Assembly: GCF_005937185.1 (NCBI RefSeq)
Contig: NZ_VCNI01000002.1
Coordinates: 372,001 to 436,000 of the forward strand
Direction of reading: 5' to 3'
Length of the DNA stretch: 64,000 bases
Origin: Flagellimonas algicola
GTDB lineage: Bacteria > Bacteroidota > Bacteroidia > Flavobacteriales > Flavobacteriaceae
Part shown: in pieces, positions 17,017 to 25,760 of the stretch
Layout of the letters: every line of letters starts with the position of its first letter
Numbering within the stretch: the stretch's first letter is position 1
Made by a program: the position numbers and the translations under genes
The notes under the pieces: model-generated
The model's database searches: none
Told to the model about the DNA's origin: nothing
The model's input: the letters and a program-made list of their open reading frames with translations, nothing else

Positions 17017-18147
17017 ATGTCGGATTACAAAAACTTTGAAGCTGAAATACTTGTTGAGTCACCAGGAAGAATCAATCTTATTGGGGAGCATTTGGATTAC
17101 AATGGCGGCCAAGTACTGCCAGCAGCAATCAATCTAAAAGTCAGACTTCATTTTAGAAAAAACGGTAGCTCCAAATGCAATTGCTACTCCAAAAATTACG
17201 ATGATCACTTCGCGTTTGACCTAAATCAAATCAAAATCAGTGAAAAGGAATGGCATAACTATTTCTTGGGCGTTGTTCATTTTATTGATCAAGCGCATCC
17301 CAACAAAATTGGTGGGTTTGATTGTATAGTGGAAAGCGAACTACCTATTGGTTCCGGAGTCAGTTCGTCCGCTGCCCTGGAATGTGGTATTGCCAAAGGA
17401 CTTGACCAATTGTTTTCCATTGGGCTCACTGATGACGAAATCATAACCATGTCCAGAGACGCCGAACACCATTTTGTGGGCACCAAATGCGGTATCATGG
17501 ATCAGTTTGCAGTAGTTCGTGGTAAAAAGGGAAATCTAATTCGTTTGGATTGCAACGATCAATCCTATAAATACGTTCCAGCAGATTTTAACTCCTACGC
17601 CATTGTGCTGCTAAACACCAATGTGTCGCATAATTTAGCCACAAGCGAGTACAACCTCAGACGGCAAGAATGCGAATCGGGACTTAAGTCCATACAAGCC
17701 AAATATCCTGGTCAAAAAGTATTGGCCCAGGTTCCAGAGGAAATTGTAAATGAAATTGGGCCTGGTTTAGCTTCCAAGACCTTTGATAGAATTCGATATG
17801 TGGTTCAGGAAAATGCACGGACGATTGCAGCTAGCGAAGCATTGGCAAAGGGAGATTTGATGACATTCGGTCAAAATCTATTTGAATCCCATTCCGGGTT
17901 GAGCCAACTTTATGAAGTCAGCTGTCCGGAACTTGATTTTCTTGTGGATCTGGCAAAAAGTTTTGAGGGTGTCATTGGATCCAGAATGATGGGCGGTGGT
18001 TTCGGTGGTTGTACCATCAATTTAGTTCAGCATGATCAGGTGGATGCATTTATTGCAGCAGCGTCCCAAGCCTATTCCGAAAAATTCAATATTCAACTAA
18101 GTCCATTCACGGTTGCCATCGGGGATGGGGTAAAACTCGTAAGCTAA
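17017..18147 (+). CDS. galK: Galactokinase
   Basis: 376 aa from the ATG at 17017; an in-frame TTG at 16957 would add 20 residues without family support. It phosphorylates galactose at C1 with ATP (Leloir pathway). GHMP-kinase motifs are present: [17 protein letters not shown] near the N-terminus, [14 protein letters not shown] (ATP loop) and [13 protein letters not shown] at the C-terminus. The usual GEHTDY signature reads GEHLDY, a Thr-to-Leu change beside a sugar-binding motif. galT follows 2 bp after the stop. Another GHMP sugar kinase is possible, but the galT neighbour makes GalK most likely. Confidence 0.92.
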   Translation: MSDYKNFEAEILVESPGRINLIGEHLDYNGGQVLPAAINLKVRLHFRKNGSSKCNCYSKNYDDHFAFDLNQIKISEKEWHNYFLGVVHFIDQAHPNKIGGFDCIVESELPIGSGVSSSAALECGIAKGLDQLFSIGLTDDEIITMSRDAEHHFVGTKCGIMDQFAVVRGKKGNLIRLDCNDQSYKYVPADFNSYAIVLLNTNVSHNLATSEYNLRRQECESGLKSIQAKYPGQKVLAQVPEEIVNEIGPGLASKTFDRIRYVVQENARTIAASEALAKGDLMTFGQNLFESHSGLSQLYEVSCPELDFLVDLAKSFEGVIGSRMMGGGFGGCTINLVQHDQVDAFIAAASQAYSEKFNIQLSPFTVAIGDGVKLVS

Positions 18148-18149
18148 GC

Positions 18150-19190
18150 ATGTCAAAAATGTTGACCGAACAACCGCATAGGAGATATAACATTCTCACC
18201 GGGGAATGGATTTTGGTATCACCGCACCGGACCAAACGACCATGGCAGGGAAAGACCGAAAAATCAGCTGCGGACCAGCGACCACAATACGACCCCAATT
18301 GTTACTTATGCCCTACCAACACCAGGGCCAACGGAGAGGTCAATCCAGATTACAAAAGCACTTTTTCCTTTATCAATGATTTTGGCGCCATTTTAATGGA
18401 CGGGGAGCAAACTGAGTACGACGAGGGCCTTTTCAAAGCATCCTCTGAACAAGGAATTTGCAAGGTTATTTGTTTTTCACCGGATCACAGCCTCACTTTA
18501 CCACGTATGTCGGTAGATGGAATTACCGATGTGGTCAAACTTTGGAAACGGGAGTATGCTGAGCTTGGGGCACTGGAAGCAATCAACCATGTTCAGATTT
18601 TTGAGAACAAGGGAGACATTATGGGATGCAGTAATCCCCATCCCCACGGACAAATTTGGGCGCAATCGTCCATTCCCGAAGAACCGCGCAAAAAATCGGC
18701 GACACAGTTAGCATACTTTCAAGATCATGGAAGAAGTCTTTTGGGTGATTATCTAAAACAAGAGCTGGAGGCGAAAGAACGAATTATTGCTGAGAATGAG
18801 GATTTCGTAGCCCTGGTTCCTTTCTGGGCAACTTGGCCTTATGAAGCCATGATCATTCCTAGAAAACATTATTCAAACATTGGGCAATTAAGCGCTTCCG
18901 AGGAACGCTCTTTTGCTACCATTATTAAGGCATTGACCATAAAGTTTGACAATCTTTTTGAGGTGTCCTTCCCATATTCAGGTGGGATTCACCAAGCTCC
19001 AACCGATGGCCAAGAGCATCCCGAATGGCATTTCCATATGTCCTTTTACCCACCCCTATTACGATCCGCCACCGTAAAGAAATTTATGGTAGGATATGAA
19101 ATGTTTGGAAATCCTCAGCGCGATATTACAGCAGAAATGGCGGCTAAAAGTTTAAGAGAATTATCCGAAGTACATTACAGTCAATCTTAA
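18150..19190 (+). CDS. galT: UDP-glucose--hexose-1-phosphate uridylyltransferase
   Basis: 346 aa, cytoplasmic. It exchanges UMP between UDP-glucose and galactose-1-phosphate. Visible landmarks are the zinc site [12 protein letters not shown] (about 50-61), the HIT-like active site [10 protein letters not shown] with the uridylylated His, PFWATWPYE, and the C-terminal [11 protein letters not shown] His cluster. Length matches the family. It sits immediately after galK and 11 bp before the FGE-type lipoprotein, probably in one transcript. Confidence 0.95.
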   Translation: MSKMLTEQPHRRYNILTGEWILVSPHRTKRPWQGKTEKSAADQRPQYDPNCYLCPTNTRANGEVNPDYKSTFSFINDFGAILMDGEQTEYDEGLFKASSEQGICKVICFSPDHSLTLPRMSVDGITDVVKLWKREYAELGALEAINHVQIFENKGDIMGCSNPHPHGQIWAQSSIPEEPRKKSATQLAYFQDHGRSLLGDYLKQELEAKERIIAENEDFVALVPFWATWPYEAMIIPRKHYSNIGQLSASEERSFATIIKALTIKFDNLFEVSFPYSGGIHQAPTDGQEHPEWHFHMSFYPPLLRSATVKKFMVGYEMFGNPQRDITAEMAAKSLRELSEVHYSQS

Positions 19191-19201
19191 AAGACCAAAG
19201 C

Positions 19202-20338
19202 ATGAAGAATGGAAATTTGATCCGGTCCTCTTTTAACTTCCTCTTAGTCATGGGGGTTTTACTTGTGGGCTGCAAGGAAAAAACTGCCCCAAAAGAGGTT
19301 GAAGCTACCCAACCACCCATAAAAAAAGAGGCGGTGATATCGGTAGTTACGAAAATACCAGAAGGAATTGAAGTTCCAAAGGGTATGGTATGGATTCCTG
19401 GAGGAAATTTCTATCAAGGTGCGGTTGCCAATGACCCTATGGCCATGGGCCATGAAAAGCCCAGTCACTCCGTGGCAGTTGATGGGTTTTTTATTGATGT
19501 TGCGGAAGTAACCAATGCCCAATACGCTAAGTTTACCAAGGAAACAGGCTACATCACCTTGGCTGAACGGAAAATTGACTGGGAAGAAATGAAGAAGCAA
19601 CTGCCGGCGGGAACACCCAAACCCCATGATTCCATTTTGCAGCCGGGCTCCTTGGTCTTTCGAGAAGGGATGGTCACCAATCTGCAAGATTATTCCCAAT
19701 GGTGGAAATGGACCATTGGCGCCAATTGGAAACAACCCAACGGCCCCGGAAGTTCCATAAAAGGTAAGGACAATGAGCCTGTGGTTCATATTGCCTACGA
19801 AGATGCCCTTGCCTATTGTGAATGGGCCGGCAGAAGATTGCCCACAGAGGCCGAATGGGAATATGCGGCCAGAGGAGGTAATACCACTGGGATTCATTAT
19901 TGGGGCGATGAAGTGGAATCCCTTTCCAAAAATGCCAATACCTGGACAGGTGAATTCCCTCGCACCAATGACCAAAGTGATGGGTATGTGCGCAGAGCTC
20001 CTGTAATGTCTTACCCTCCGAATGGGTATGGCCTCCATGATATGGCCGGAAACGTGTGGGAATGGACCAGTGATTGGTATAATACCAACTACTATAAGGA
20101 ACAGGCCGCCGTTGGAAAAACCCAACATAATCCCCAAGGAGCAAGCCGGGCGTTTAACAGCATCAATCCATATGCGGTTGAGAAAGTTATAAAAGGAGGA
20201 TCCTTCCTTTGCAGTGCTTCGTATTGCGCCAGTTATCGGATTTCTTCCCGGATGGCAACAAGCTTGGATTCAGGATTGGAACATCTAGGATTCCGAACGG
20301 TTCTGGATGCCAGACCGAATAAAAAAGATCCTAGTTAA
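19202..20338 (+). CDS. Formylglycine-generating enzyme (SUMF1) type lipoprotein
   Basis: 378 aa. A lipoprotein signal has Cys about 24 (LLVGC). An FGE-sulfatase domain follows (about 60-370): VWIPGGNFYQG, VDGFFIDVAEVTNAQYAKF, WAGRRLPTEAEWEYAARGG, GLHDMAGNVWEWTSDW, and at the end GGSFLCSASYCASYR. Cys337 and Cys342 match the copper-binding catalytic pair of true FGEs, so it could convert sulfatase Cys to formylglycine; many relatives lack this pair. Its lipoprotein anchor puts it outside the cytoplasm. No sulfatase lies in this window, so its client is elsewhere. It overlaps the convergent cytochrome-type gene by 8 bp. Confidence 0.88.
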   Translation: MKNGNLIRSSFNFLLVMGVLLVGCKEKTAPKEVEATQPPIKKEAVISVVTKIPEGIEVPKGMVWIPGGNFYQGAVANDPMAMGHEKPSHSVAVDGFFIDVAEVTNAQYAKFTKETGYITLAERKIDWEEMKKQLPAGTPKPHDSILQPGSLVFREGMVTNLQDYSQWWKWTIGANWKQPNGPGSSIKGKDNEPVVHIAYEDALAYCEWAGRRLPTEAEWEYAARGGNTTGIHYWGDEVESLSKNANTWTGEFPRTNDQSDGYVRRAPVMSYPPNGYGLHDMAGNVWEWTSDWYNTNYYKEQAAVGKTQHNPQGASRAFNSINPYAVEKVIKGGSFLCSASYCASYRISSRMATSLDSGLEHLGFRTVLDARPNKKDPS

Positions 20339-22376
20339 ACACCAATTCATCCAAGAATATAAAACTCTTCCCTCCAGGCACTGGATGCCAATCTGGATTT
20401 TTAAGGGGACTTTTCACTAATAGTTTGACTTTTTTCAGCTGGGTGGGAGGGATTTCAATATCATAAATCAACCGTTCTATATTGATTGACGGTTGTCCAA
20501 GAGGTAGGTCTATGGATTTTAGTTGGGTGTAGCTGCTCCCATCCTTGGAACCCCAAACGGTATAACCGACGGGTCTAAAAATCCAATTTGTGGGTATGGA
20601 AAGACTCCCAACAGCAATATGGGATATGGTAGTTGGTTCCTTAAATTCCACAGTCGCAGTCATATGCTTTGCTTCAAACCCCAACCATTTTCCATCCACA
20701 AAATTCGAGGTGCCTCGTGAAAAGTCCACTAGGGTATTGCCTCCTTTGGAAACATATTTTGGATGTGGTTCGGATACCAAATTAATTCTATTCACTTTCA
20801 CACCAGATTTCAAAAAATCCATAGAGCTTTCCAGGCTGGGTTCCCAGCCATCCAAAGTGGCAAATGTTCTTAACCTACCCGTCTCATTGATGTAAAATGG
20901 CTCATCATATTCTTTGGGCAAGGTATCGTTTTGAGTTGTTTCCAAGACATAGAAGATTTTGGCCCCGTCGAAAAACTGCTCCAAGGAAACTTGGATTGAA
21001 TCCTTAAAGACTTCATGCTCTGCAATAATTGTGGGTGGGCCCAGGGTACTAGCCGCAAAAACACTATCCGCGATCTGCCCTTGTATTTCCACCTGCCTTT
21101 GCTTCTCTTGAAAAGATAACAGACCTTCCGGGGTCATTGGGGTTTGCCAAACAAACAACTTCTTTAGGTTAGCTAATTTGGACAGCTGATCCAGTCCTGT
21201 ATCATCCACATCGGTTCCAAAAAGATTCAGGGATTCCAACAGTTTAAACCGCTTGATTTCCTTCAGGCCCTCGTTGGTTATCTGGGTATTCTGAAGTTGC
21301 AACTTCAATAAGTTTTTAAAGGGTTTAAGCAACTTGATCATTTCATTATCCATGTTGGTATAGCCCAAATTTAACTGCACCACATTTTCCTTATAACGCT
21401 GCAGTAACTCAAAATCAGCTTCGGATAGATTTTTACGCTGTAAAAAGTTTATCAAGAGCAAGGGTTTTTCTTCTGAAATCAATTGGGCAGAAATATTGTT
21501 CTGTGCCAAAAGATCCATGAAATCTTGGGGAACCTCATCCACTTTTTCCGCCAACAAGGCCTCGGTAGAGGTGTCCTTTTCCAAGGCCTCCAGGGCAGTC
21601 GTTAACTTCCCCTCATGGTGCAAATCTTCTACCAAGCAATCAAAGCAATGCTCGTTTTCCATCCACCATTCCATAAGCATAACTTCCTCTGCGGTAAGCT
21701 GCACTTTCCCTTTGGGTGGCATATGCTCTTCATCTTCCATAGGCAAATGAAGGCGATGCATCAGCAGGCTCATTCCCTCTTGTTCCAAAGAATCCAACAA
21801 TGATCCTGAATCTCCACCTGCAATTAAACTGTTTTCAGAAGTCAATAACAACCCGCCCTTGGTTTTGCCACTGTTATGGCAACTCACACATTTTCGCTGT
21901 AATATGGGTTGAACGATATCAGCATACACAGCGGCCTTTTCCACATTTTCAATGACTGGGTCTTCGTACTTTTCTGCAAACAAAAAATCCTCTCCATGTG
22001 TGAGGCTTCCCCCATAATGGCCTGTTGCGGTAAGCAAAACCAACACTAGTATAAATACGGGCATATAGGACTTTTGAGCTTGTTTATTGCTGGATTTCTT
22101 CAGAAAGAACAGGACTGCGGCCCCCACCGAAAATGCTATGGCTATCCATCTATGCAAATCCAATAATTGCTCATCATAACCCCCATTTCCACCTAAGAAC
22201 CATCCTGTGACCACCGATATTAAGGCGCTAATGGCACCAATCGCCAAAGCAAACAATATAGTTCCGTTGTCCTTTGGTTGAGGTTTTTTGCGATAATACA
22301 ATTCCATAAGGAAAGCCAACAGCAATATTCCTATGGGTAAATGAACAAATAAGGGGTGTAAATTTCCTGGTGGCAT
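20331..22376 (-). CDS. Membrane cytochrome-like protein: DUF2231 + PSCyt1 CxxCH + LRR + chitobiase-C-like domains
   Basis: 681 aa. Four hydrophobic segments (about 9-27, 40-62, 76-92, 104-120) form a DUF2231-like membrane domain. A periplasmic PSCyt1-type domain with CVSCH (163-167), a c-type haem attachment motif, follows. Leucine-rich repeats (about 330-430; VVQLNLGYTNMDNEMIKLL, LLKLQLQNTQITNEGL) come next. The C-terminus (about 455-681) resembles chitobiase C-terminal and F5/8-type sugar-binding modules, ending IFLDELVFN. Last gene of the minus-strand cytochrome/DUF1501 operon, 9 bp after its neighbour. Probably an exported redox or anchoring component; its substrate is unknown. Confidence 0.8.
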   Translation of the reverse strand: MPPGNLHPLFVHLPIGILLLAFLMELYYRKKPQPKDNGTILFALAIGAISALISVVTGWFLGGNGGYDEQLLDLHRWIAIAFSVGAAVLFFLKKSSNKQAQKSYMPVFILVLVLLTATGHYGGSLTHGEDFLFAEKYEDPVIENVEKAAVYADIVQPILQRKCVSCHNSGKTKGGLLLTSENSLIAGGDSGSLLDSLEQEGMSLLMHRLHLPMEDEEHMPPKGKVQLTAEEVMLMEWWMENEHCFDCLVEDLHHEGKLTTALEALEKDTSTEALLAEKVDEVPQDFMDLLAQNNISAQLISEEKPLLLINFLQRKNLSEADFELLQRYKENVVQLNLGYTNMDNEMIKLLKPFKNLLKLQLQNTQITNEGLKEIKRFKLLESLNLFGTDVDDTGLDQLSKLANLKKLFVWQTPMTPEGLLSFQEKQRQVEIQGQIADSVFAASTLGPPTIIAEHEVFKDSIQVSLEQFFDGAKIFYVLETTQNDTLPKEYDEPFYINETGRLRTFATLDGWEPSLESSMDFLKSGVKVNRINLVSEPHPKYVSKGGNTLVDFSRGTSNFVDGKWLGFEAKHMTATVEFKEPTTISHIAVGSLSIPTNWIFRPVGYTVWGSKDGSSYTQLKSIDLPLGQPSINIERLIYDIEIPPTQLKKVKLLVKSPLKNPDWHPVPGGKSFIFLDELVFN

Positions 22377-22385
22377 TTGGTGCGG

Positions 22386-23237
22386 TTATTCTATTATAAT
22401 CTCATCGATAAAAGTCCAGGGAAGGGTGCCTTTGCCAGGGTGCCAATCCGGAATTTTTTGCAATGGATGTATACTTATTGTGAATTCTTGATTGTTATCC
22501 AGTGAAACAGGTATTTCTATGTATTGAAGTTGTTTGTCTCCAGAAACAGAGCTATTGGTCATTTCTTTGGATCCCACAATCTTTCCGTTGGAATGTACTT
22601 GGACAGCGTGTGGTAAAAAAATCCATGATCCATGATCCTGAAGCATGCTCAATATGATCTTCCTGGGACTAAAGTCGGCGTCCAATTTCATTTTCACCCC
22701 AATTTGATTTTCCTGAAAGCCTAGCCAATATCCTCCTTGTCTAAAGTTTACACTTCCCTTTTGACCATCAGTCAATGATGATGCTCCATTTCCAGGGTAT
22801 GAAGTATTGGGCTGTGGTTCCAGCTCAACCCAAGCTTGGGAAATATCATGTGTTAGCTTCCGAACCCGTATGGTTCGTTCCTCACTTGCAGTAAATTGGG
22901 GATGATAGGCTCTTACCCTTACCTCAGCAGAATTTAACAGCTCAACAGCTTGTGTATATGCCGCTGAGCTTTCATTCACAGGATTGCCATCCAGGCTATA
23001 TCGCAAAGTCGAGCCATTTTCTGCCAGTTGCACTTGTACCAAAGCTGAATGTATAAAGAGGGCAGAATCCACTTGGATACTTGGCGGAGCCAATTGAACC
23101 TCATTAGTGCTTAAAAAGGTAGTTTTTTCGGATTTACAGGAAGCAATTCCCGTAAATAGCAAGGCCATTAAAAGTACGCTAAGGCTATTTGATTTGGTCC
23201 AAGAATATAAGGTTGCAACTAATTTTTGCCTCGTCAT
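22386..23237 (-). CDS. Lipoprotein with chitobiase-C-like and carbohydrate-binding-like domains
   Basis: 283 aa from the ATG at 23237, which overlaps the NHL gene stop as ATGA; an ATG at 23279 would lie inside that gene. Signal plus lipobox is TGIASC (Cys about 34). The N-terminal half (about 50-120; STLRYSLDGNPVNESSAAYTQ) is a CHB_HEX_C-like beta fold. The C-terminal half (about 130-283; GQKGSVNFRQGGYWLGF, PDWHPGKG, FIDEIIIE) closely resembles the C-terminus of the 681-aa protein (NPDWHPVPGG, IFLDELVFN). The two probably bind the same ligand. No catalytic residues are recognised. Confidence 0.75.
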   Translation of the reverse strand: MTRQKLVATLYSWTKSNSLSVLLMALLFTGIASCKSEKTTFLSTNEVQLAPPSIQVDSALFIHSALVQVQLAENGSTLRYSLDGNPVNESSAAYTQAVELLNSAEVRVRAYHPQFTASEERTIRVRKLTHDISQAWVELEPQPNTSYPGNGASSLTDGQKGSVNFRQGGYWLGFQENQIGVKMKLDADFSPRKIILSMLQDHGSWIFLPHAVQVHSNGKIVGSKEMTNSSVSGDKQLQYIEIPVSLDNNQEFTISIHPLQKIPDWHPGKGTLPWTFIDEIIIE

Positions 23238-24271
23238 ACTCGGAACAATTTTATGGGATAGGTTGCCCAAGAGTTCCATTGGGCCACATAGATATTTTCA
23301 TCAGCATCAATACAAACATCGTGGGGATGTCTAAAGATTTTTAAGGTCTGGTGCATGTGGTTCAGTGTTCCATTTTCGTAGGTGGGAGTACTTCCCCCGG
23401 GGGCAGAAATCAATTTGTTGTCTCCATCCAAAATAGAAATAAAGCCAGTGCCTTCGGACCCATCCCCTGACCAAATAGTGGCCAAGTACACATGCTTATT
23501 GTGAATGACTGGTCTACAGATATAGGCTCCGGGTAGGTCAATGGTTTCTAGGTGTTCCCCATCCATGGAGAATCGCTTCAGTTTGTTTTGTTGTCGGGCC
23601 GTAATCAATAAGGTTGGATTATTGGAGTCTCTTTCGTCTATACAAATACCATGGGCGTTGTTAAACAGCTGCGGCTCATCTCCCCTTCCACCAAATATAT
23701 TTTTGATATTGCCTTTGGCATCGTAATGCGTAATGTACTGAGACCCATAACCATCGGCCACATAAATATCTCCGTTGCTGGCTATAGCTGTTTCTGTTGG
23801 AATGTACTCTTCCGCTTTTTGATACTTACCACTTTCTTTCGGAAATGGCAACACTTGGATTACCTTTCCATCCAAAGTGGTTTTGATTACCTCATGCCTA
23901 TTGTTATCGCAGATGTACAAAAATTCTGTGCCATTTTCATCATGTAGGGTAAGCCCATGGCCTCCGGGATATTCAGTCCCCCAGGAATCCAAAAGTTTTC
24001 CTGATCGATCATAGATAAGAATATTGTTTTTGGTATGATTGGTCAATAATATAATGCGCCCTTTTGCATCCTGAACCATTTCATGACAATCCTTCACGGG
24101 GAATTTATCACTATTGAGCTTCCCCCAGTTTAGGTCTACTTTGTATTGATGAGAGCCATGACCAATAACGGCATCCTTCCAAAAATCATCCGTAAAGGAA
24201 ATGGAACCCATGGAAGCCAATCCCAATCCGGCAAGGCCGCTTTTTTCTATAAATTGTCTTCGTTTCATCAT
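23234..24271 (-). CDS. Exported NHL-repeat beta-propeller protein
   Basis: 345 aa. A Tat-like signal ([11 protein letters not shown], then a hydrophobic AGLGLAS stretch) precedes an NHL/6-bladed propeller. Blades show [65 protein letters not shown] and [19 protein letters not shown]. This resembles peptidyl-alpha-hydroxyglycine lyase-like or scaffold propellers; no activity can be assigned. It overlaps the DUF1501 gene by 4 bp upstream and the lipoprotein gene by 4 bp downstream, so it is translationally coupled on both sides. Confidence 0.82.
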   Translation of the reverse strand: MMKRRQFIEKSGLAGLGLASMGSISFTDDFWKDAVIGHGSHQYKVDLNWGKLNSDKFPVKDCHEMVQDAKGRIILLTNHTKNNILIYDRSGKLLDSWGTEYPGGHGLTLHDENGTEFLYICDNNRHEVIKTTLDGKVIQVLPFPKESGKYQKAEEYIPTETAIASNGDIYVADGYGSQYITHYDAKGNIKNIFGGRGDEPQLFNNAHGICIDERDSNNPTLLITARQQNKLKRFSMDGEHLETIDLPGAYICRPVIHNKHVYLATIWSGDGSEGTGFISILDGDNKLISAPGGSTPTYENGTLNHMHQTLKIFRHPHDVCIDADENIYVAQWNSWATYPIKLFRV

Positions 24272-25758
24272 GCCAATATATCTTTAACGATATGCCCTTC
24301 CACATCGGTTAACCTAAATCTCCTACCTTGGTACTTGTAGGTCAAACGTTCGTGATCTATTCCCAAGAGATGCAGCAATGTTGCCTGGAAATCATGCACG
24401 TGTACCGGATTTTCAGTTATGTTATATCCAAAATCATCGGTCTCCCCGTAGACAATTCCTGGTTTTATGCCGCCGCCGGCCAACCACATGGAAAAACATC
24501 TGGGGTGATGATCTCGGCCGTAATTGGTGTCCGTCAACAAGCCTTGGGAGTAGTTTGTCCTTCCAAATTCCCCTCCCCAAATCACCAAGGTATCATCCAG
24601 CATTCCGCGTTGTTTAAGGTCTGCCACAAGAGCTGCGGAGGCTTGATCCACATCTTTGGCCTGTTTGGCTATGGCATCTGGTAAATTCTCATGCTGATCC
24701 CAACCCATGTGATATAGCTGGATAAACCGCACATCTTGCTCGGCCAATCTCCTTGCCAACAAGCAATTGGCCGCGTATGTCCCTGGTATTTTGGCATCCG
24801 CACCGTACATTTTGTAGATATAATCCGGTTCTGTTTCCGTATTCATTACCTCTGGAACCGAGGTCTGCATACGATATGCCATTTCATATTGTGCTATCCT
24901 ACTTTGGATCTCATTATCACCAAATTCCTCATATTGCTTTTCATTCAATTCGGCTAGATTATCCAAAATGGCTCGCTTGGTTTCTTTTGAAATCCCTTTT
25001 GGGTCATTTAGATAAAGTACTGGGTCCTTCGCGGCTCTAAATTGGACTCCCTGGTGTAAGGAGTGCAAAAAGCCATTACCCCATAAGCGTGTGTATAAGG
25101 GTTGACCGTTGGGCCTACCACTTCCCCTTGAGAGCAATACGGTAAAGGCCGGTAAATTTTTATTCTCACTTCCCAATCCATAGCTCAACCAAGAACCAAT
25201 ACTGGGTCTTCCCGGCTGTTGGGACCCCGTTTGAAAAAAGGTAACCGCTGGATCATGGTTAATGGCTTCGGTATACATGGATTTTACAATACAGAGATCA
25301 TCCACCATCTTGGCGGTATAGGGCAGCAAATCACTTATCCAAATCCCATTTTTCCCATGTTGTTGAAATCCAAATTGGGAACCTACCAAGGGAAAACTGT
25401 CCTGCCCGGAGGTCATTCCAGTCAAACGTTGTCCGTTGCGAATGGATTCTGGCAAATCTTCTCCCCTACGCTGATTAAGTACAGGTTTGTAATCAAAAAG
25501 CTCCAACTGCGATGGCCCCCCACTTTGAAATAAATAGATAACCCGTTTTATTTTTGCAGAGTGATGTGGAGAATGGAGAATTCCCTTAATACCCATTGGA
25601 TTATCAGCTTTGGCCAGCAATTCGCCATCCTTTCTATAGAAATTACAGCCTAAAAGCGAACCTAGGGCCACACCTCCAATACCTAGAGCGGATTTGCCCA
25701 GAAATGCCCTTCGGTTAAGATTTAGGGCATTATCCGCCAATATTTTCTTTTCGCTCAT
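24268..25758 (-). CDS. DUF1501 exported protein
   Basis: 496 aa. A twin-arginine signal ([15 protein letters not shown], about 15-29) has a Cys at the end of the hydrophobic part. The body is DUF1501, a sulfatase/alkaline-phosphatase-like fold: [20 protein letters not shown] near the start, LWGGEFGRT and [21 protein letters not shown] later, then [20 protein letters not shown]. In planctomycetes and verrucomicrobia DUF1501 genes normally pair with PSD1/DUF1553 genes, exactly as here (2-bp gap). Biochemical activity is not established for the family as far as I know. Confidence 0.9.
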   Translation of the reverse strand: MSEKKILADNALNLNRRAFLGKSALGIGGVALGSLLGCNFYRKDGELLAKADNPMGIKGILHSPHHSAKIKRVIYLFQSGGPSQLELFDYKPVLNQRRGEDLPESIRNGQRLTGMTSGQDSFPLVGSQFGFQQHGKNGIWISDLLPYTAKMVDDLCIVKSMYTEAINHDPAVTFFQTGSQQPGRPSIGSWLSYGLGSENKNLPAFTVLLSRGSGRPNGQPLYTRLWGNGFLHSLHQGVQFRAAKDPVLYLNDPKGISKETKRAILDNLAELNEKQYEEFGDNEIQSRIAQYEMAYRMQTSVPEVMNTETEPDYIYKMYGADAKIPGTYAANCLLARRLAEQDVRFIQLYHMGWDQHENLPDAIAKQAKDVDQASAALVADLKQRGMLDDTLVIWGGEFGRTNYSQGLLTDTNYGRDHHPRCFSMWLAGGGIKPGIVYGETDDFGYNITENPVHVHDFQATLLHLLGIDHERLTYKYQGRRFRLTDVEGHIVKDILA

Positions 25759-25760
25759 AA

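Noticed and set aside
19259-20137. 292-aa open frame antisense to the FGE gene
   Set aside because: It is the reverse frame of a clear FGE domain; composition follows the sense codons.
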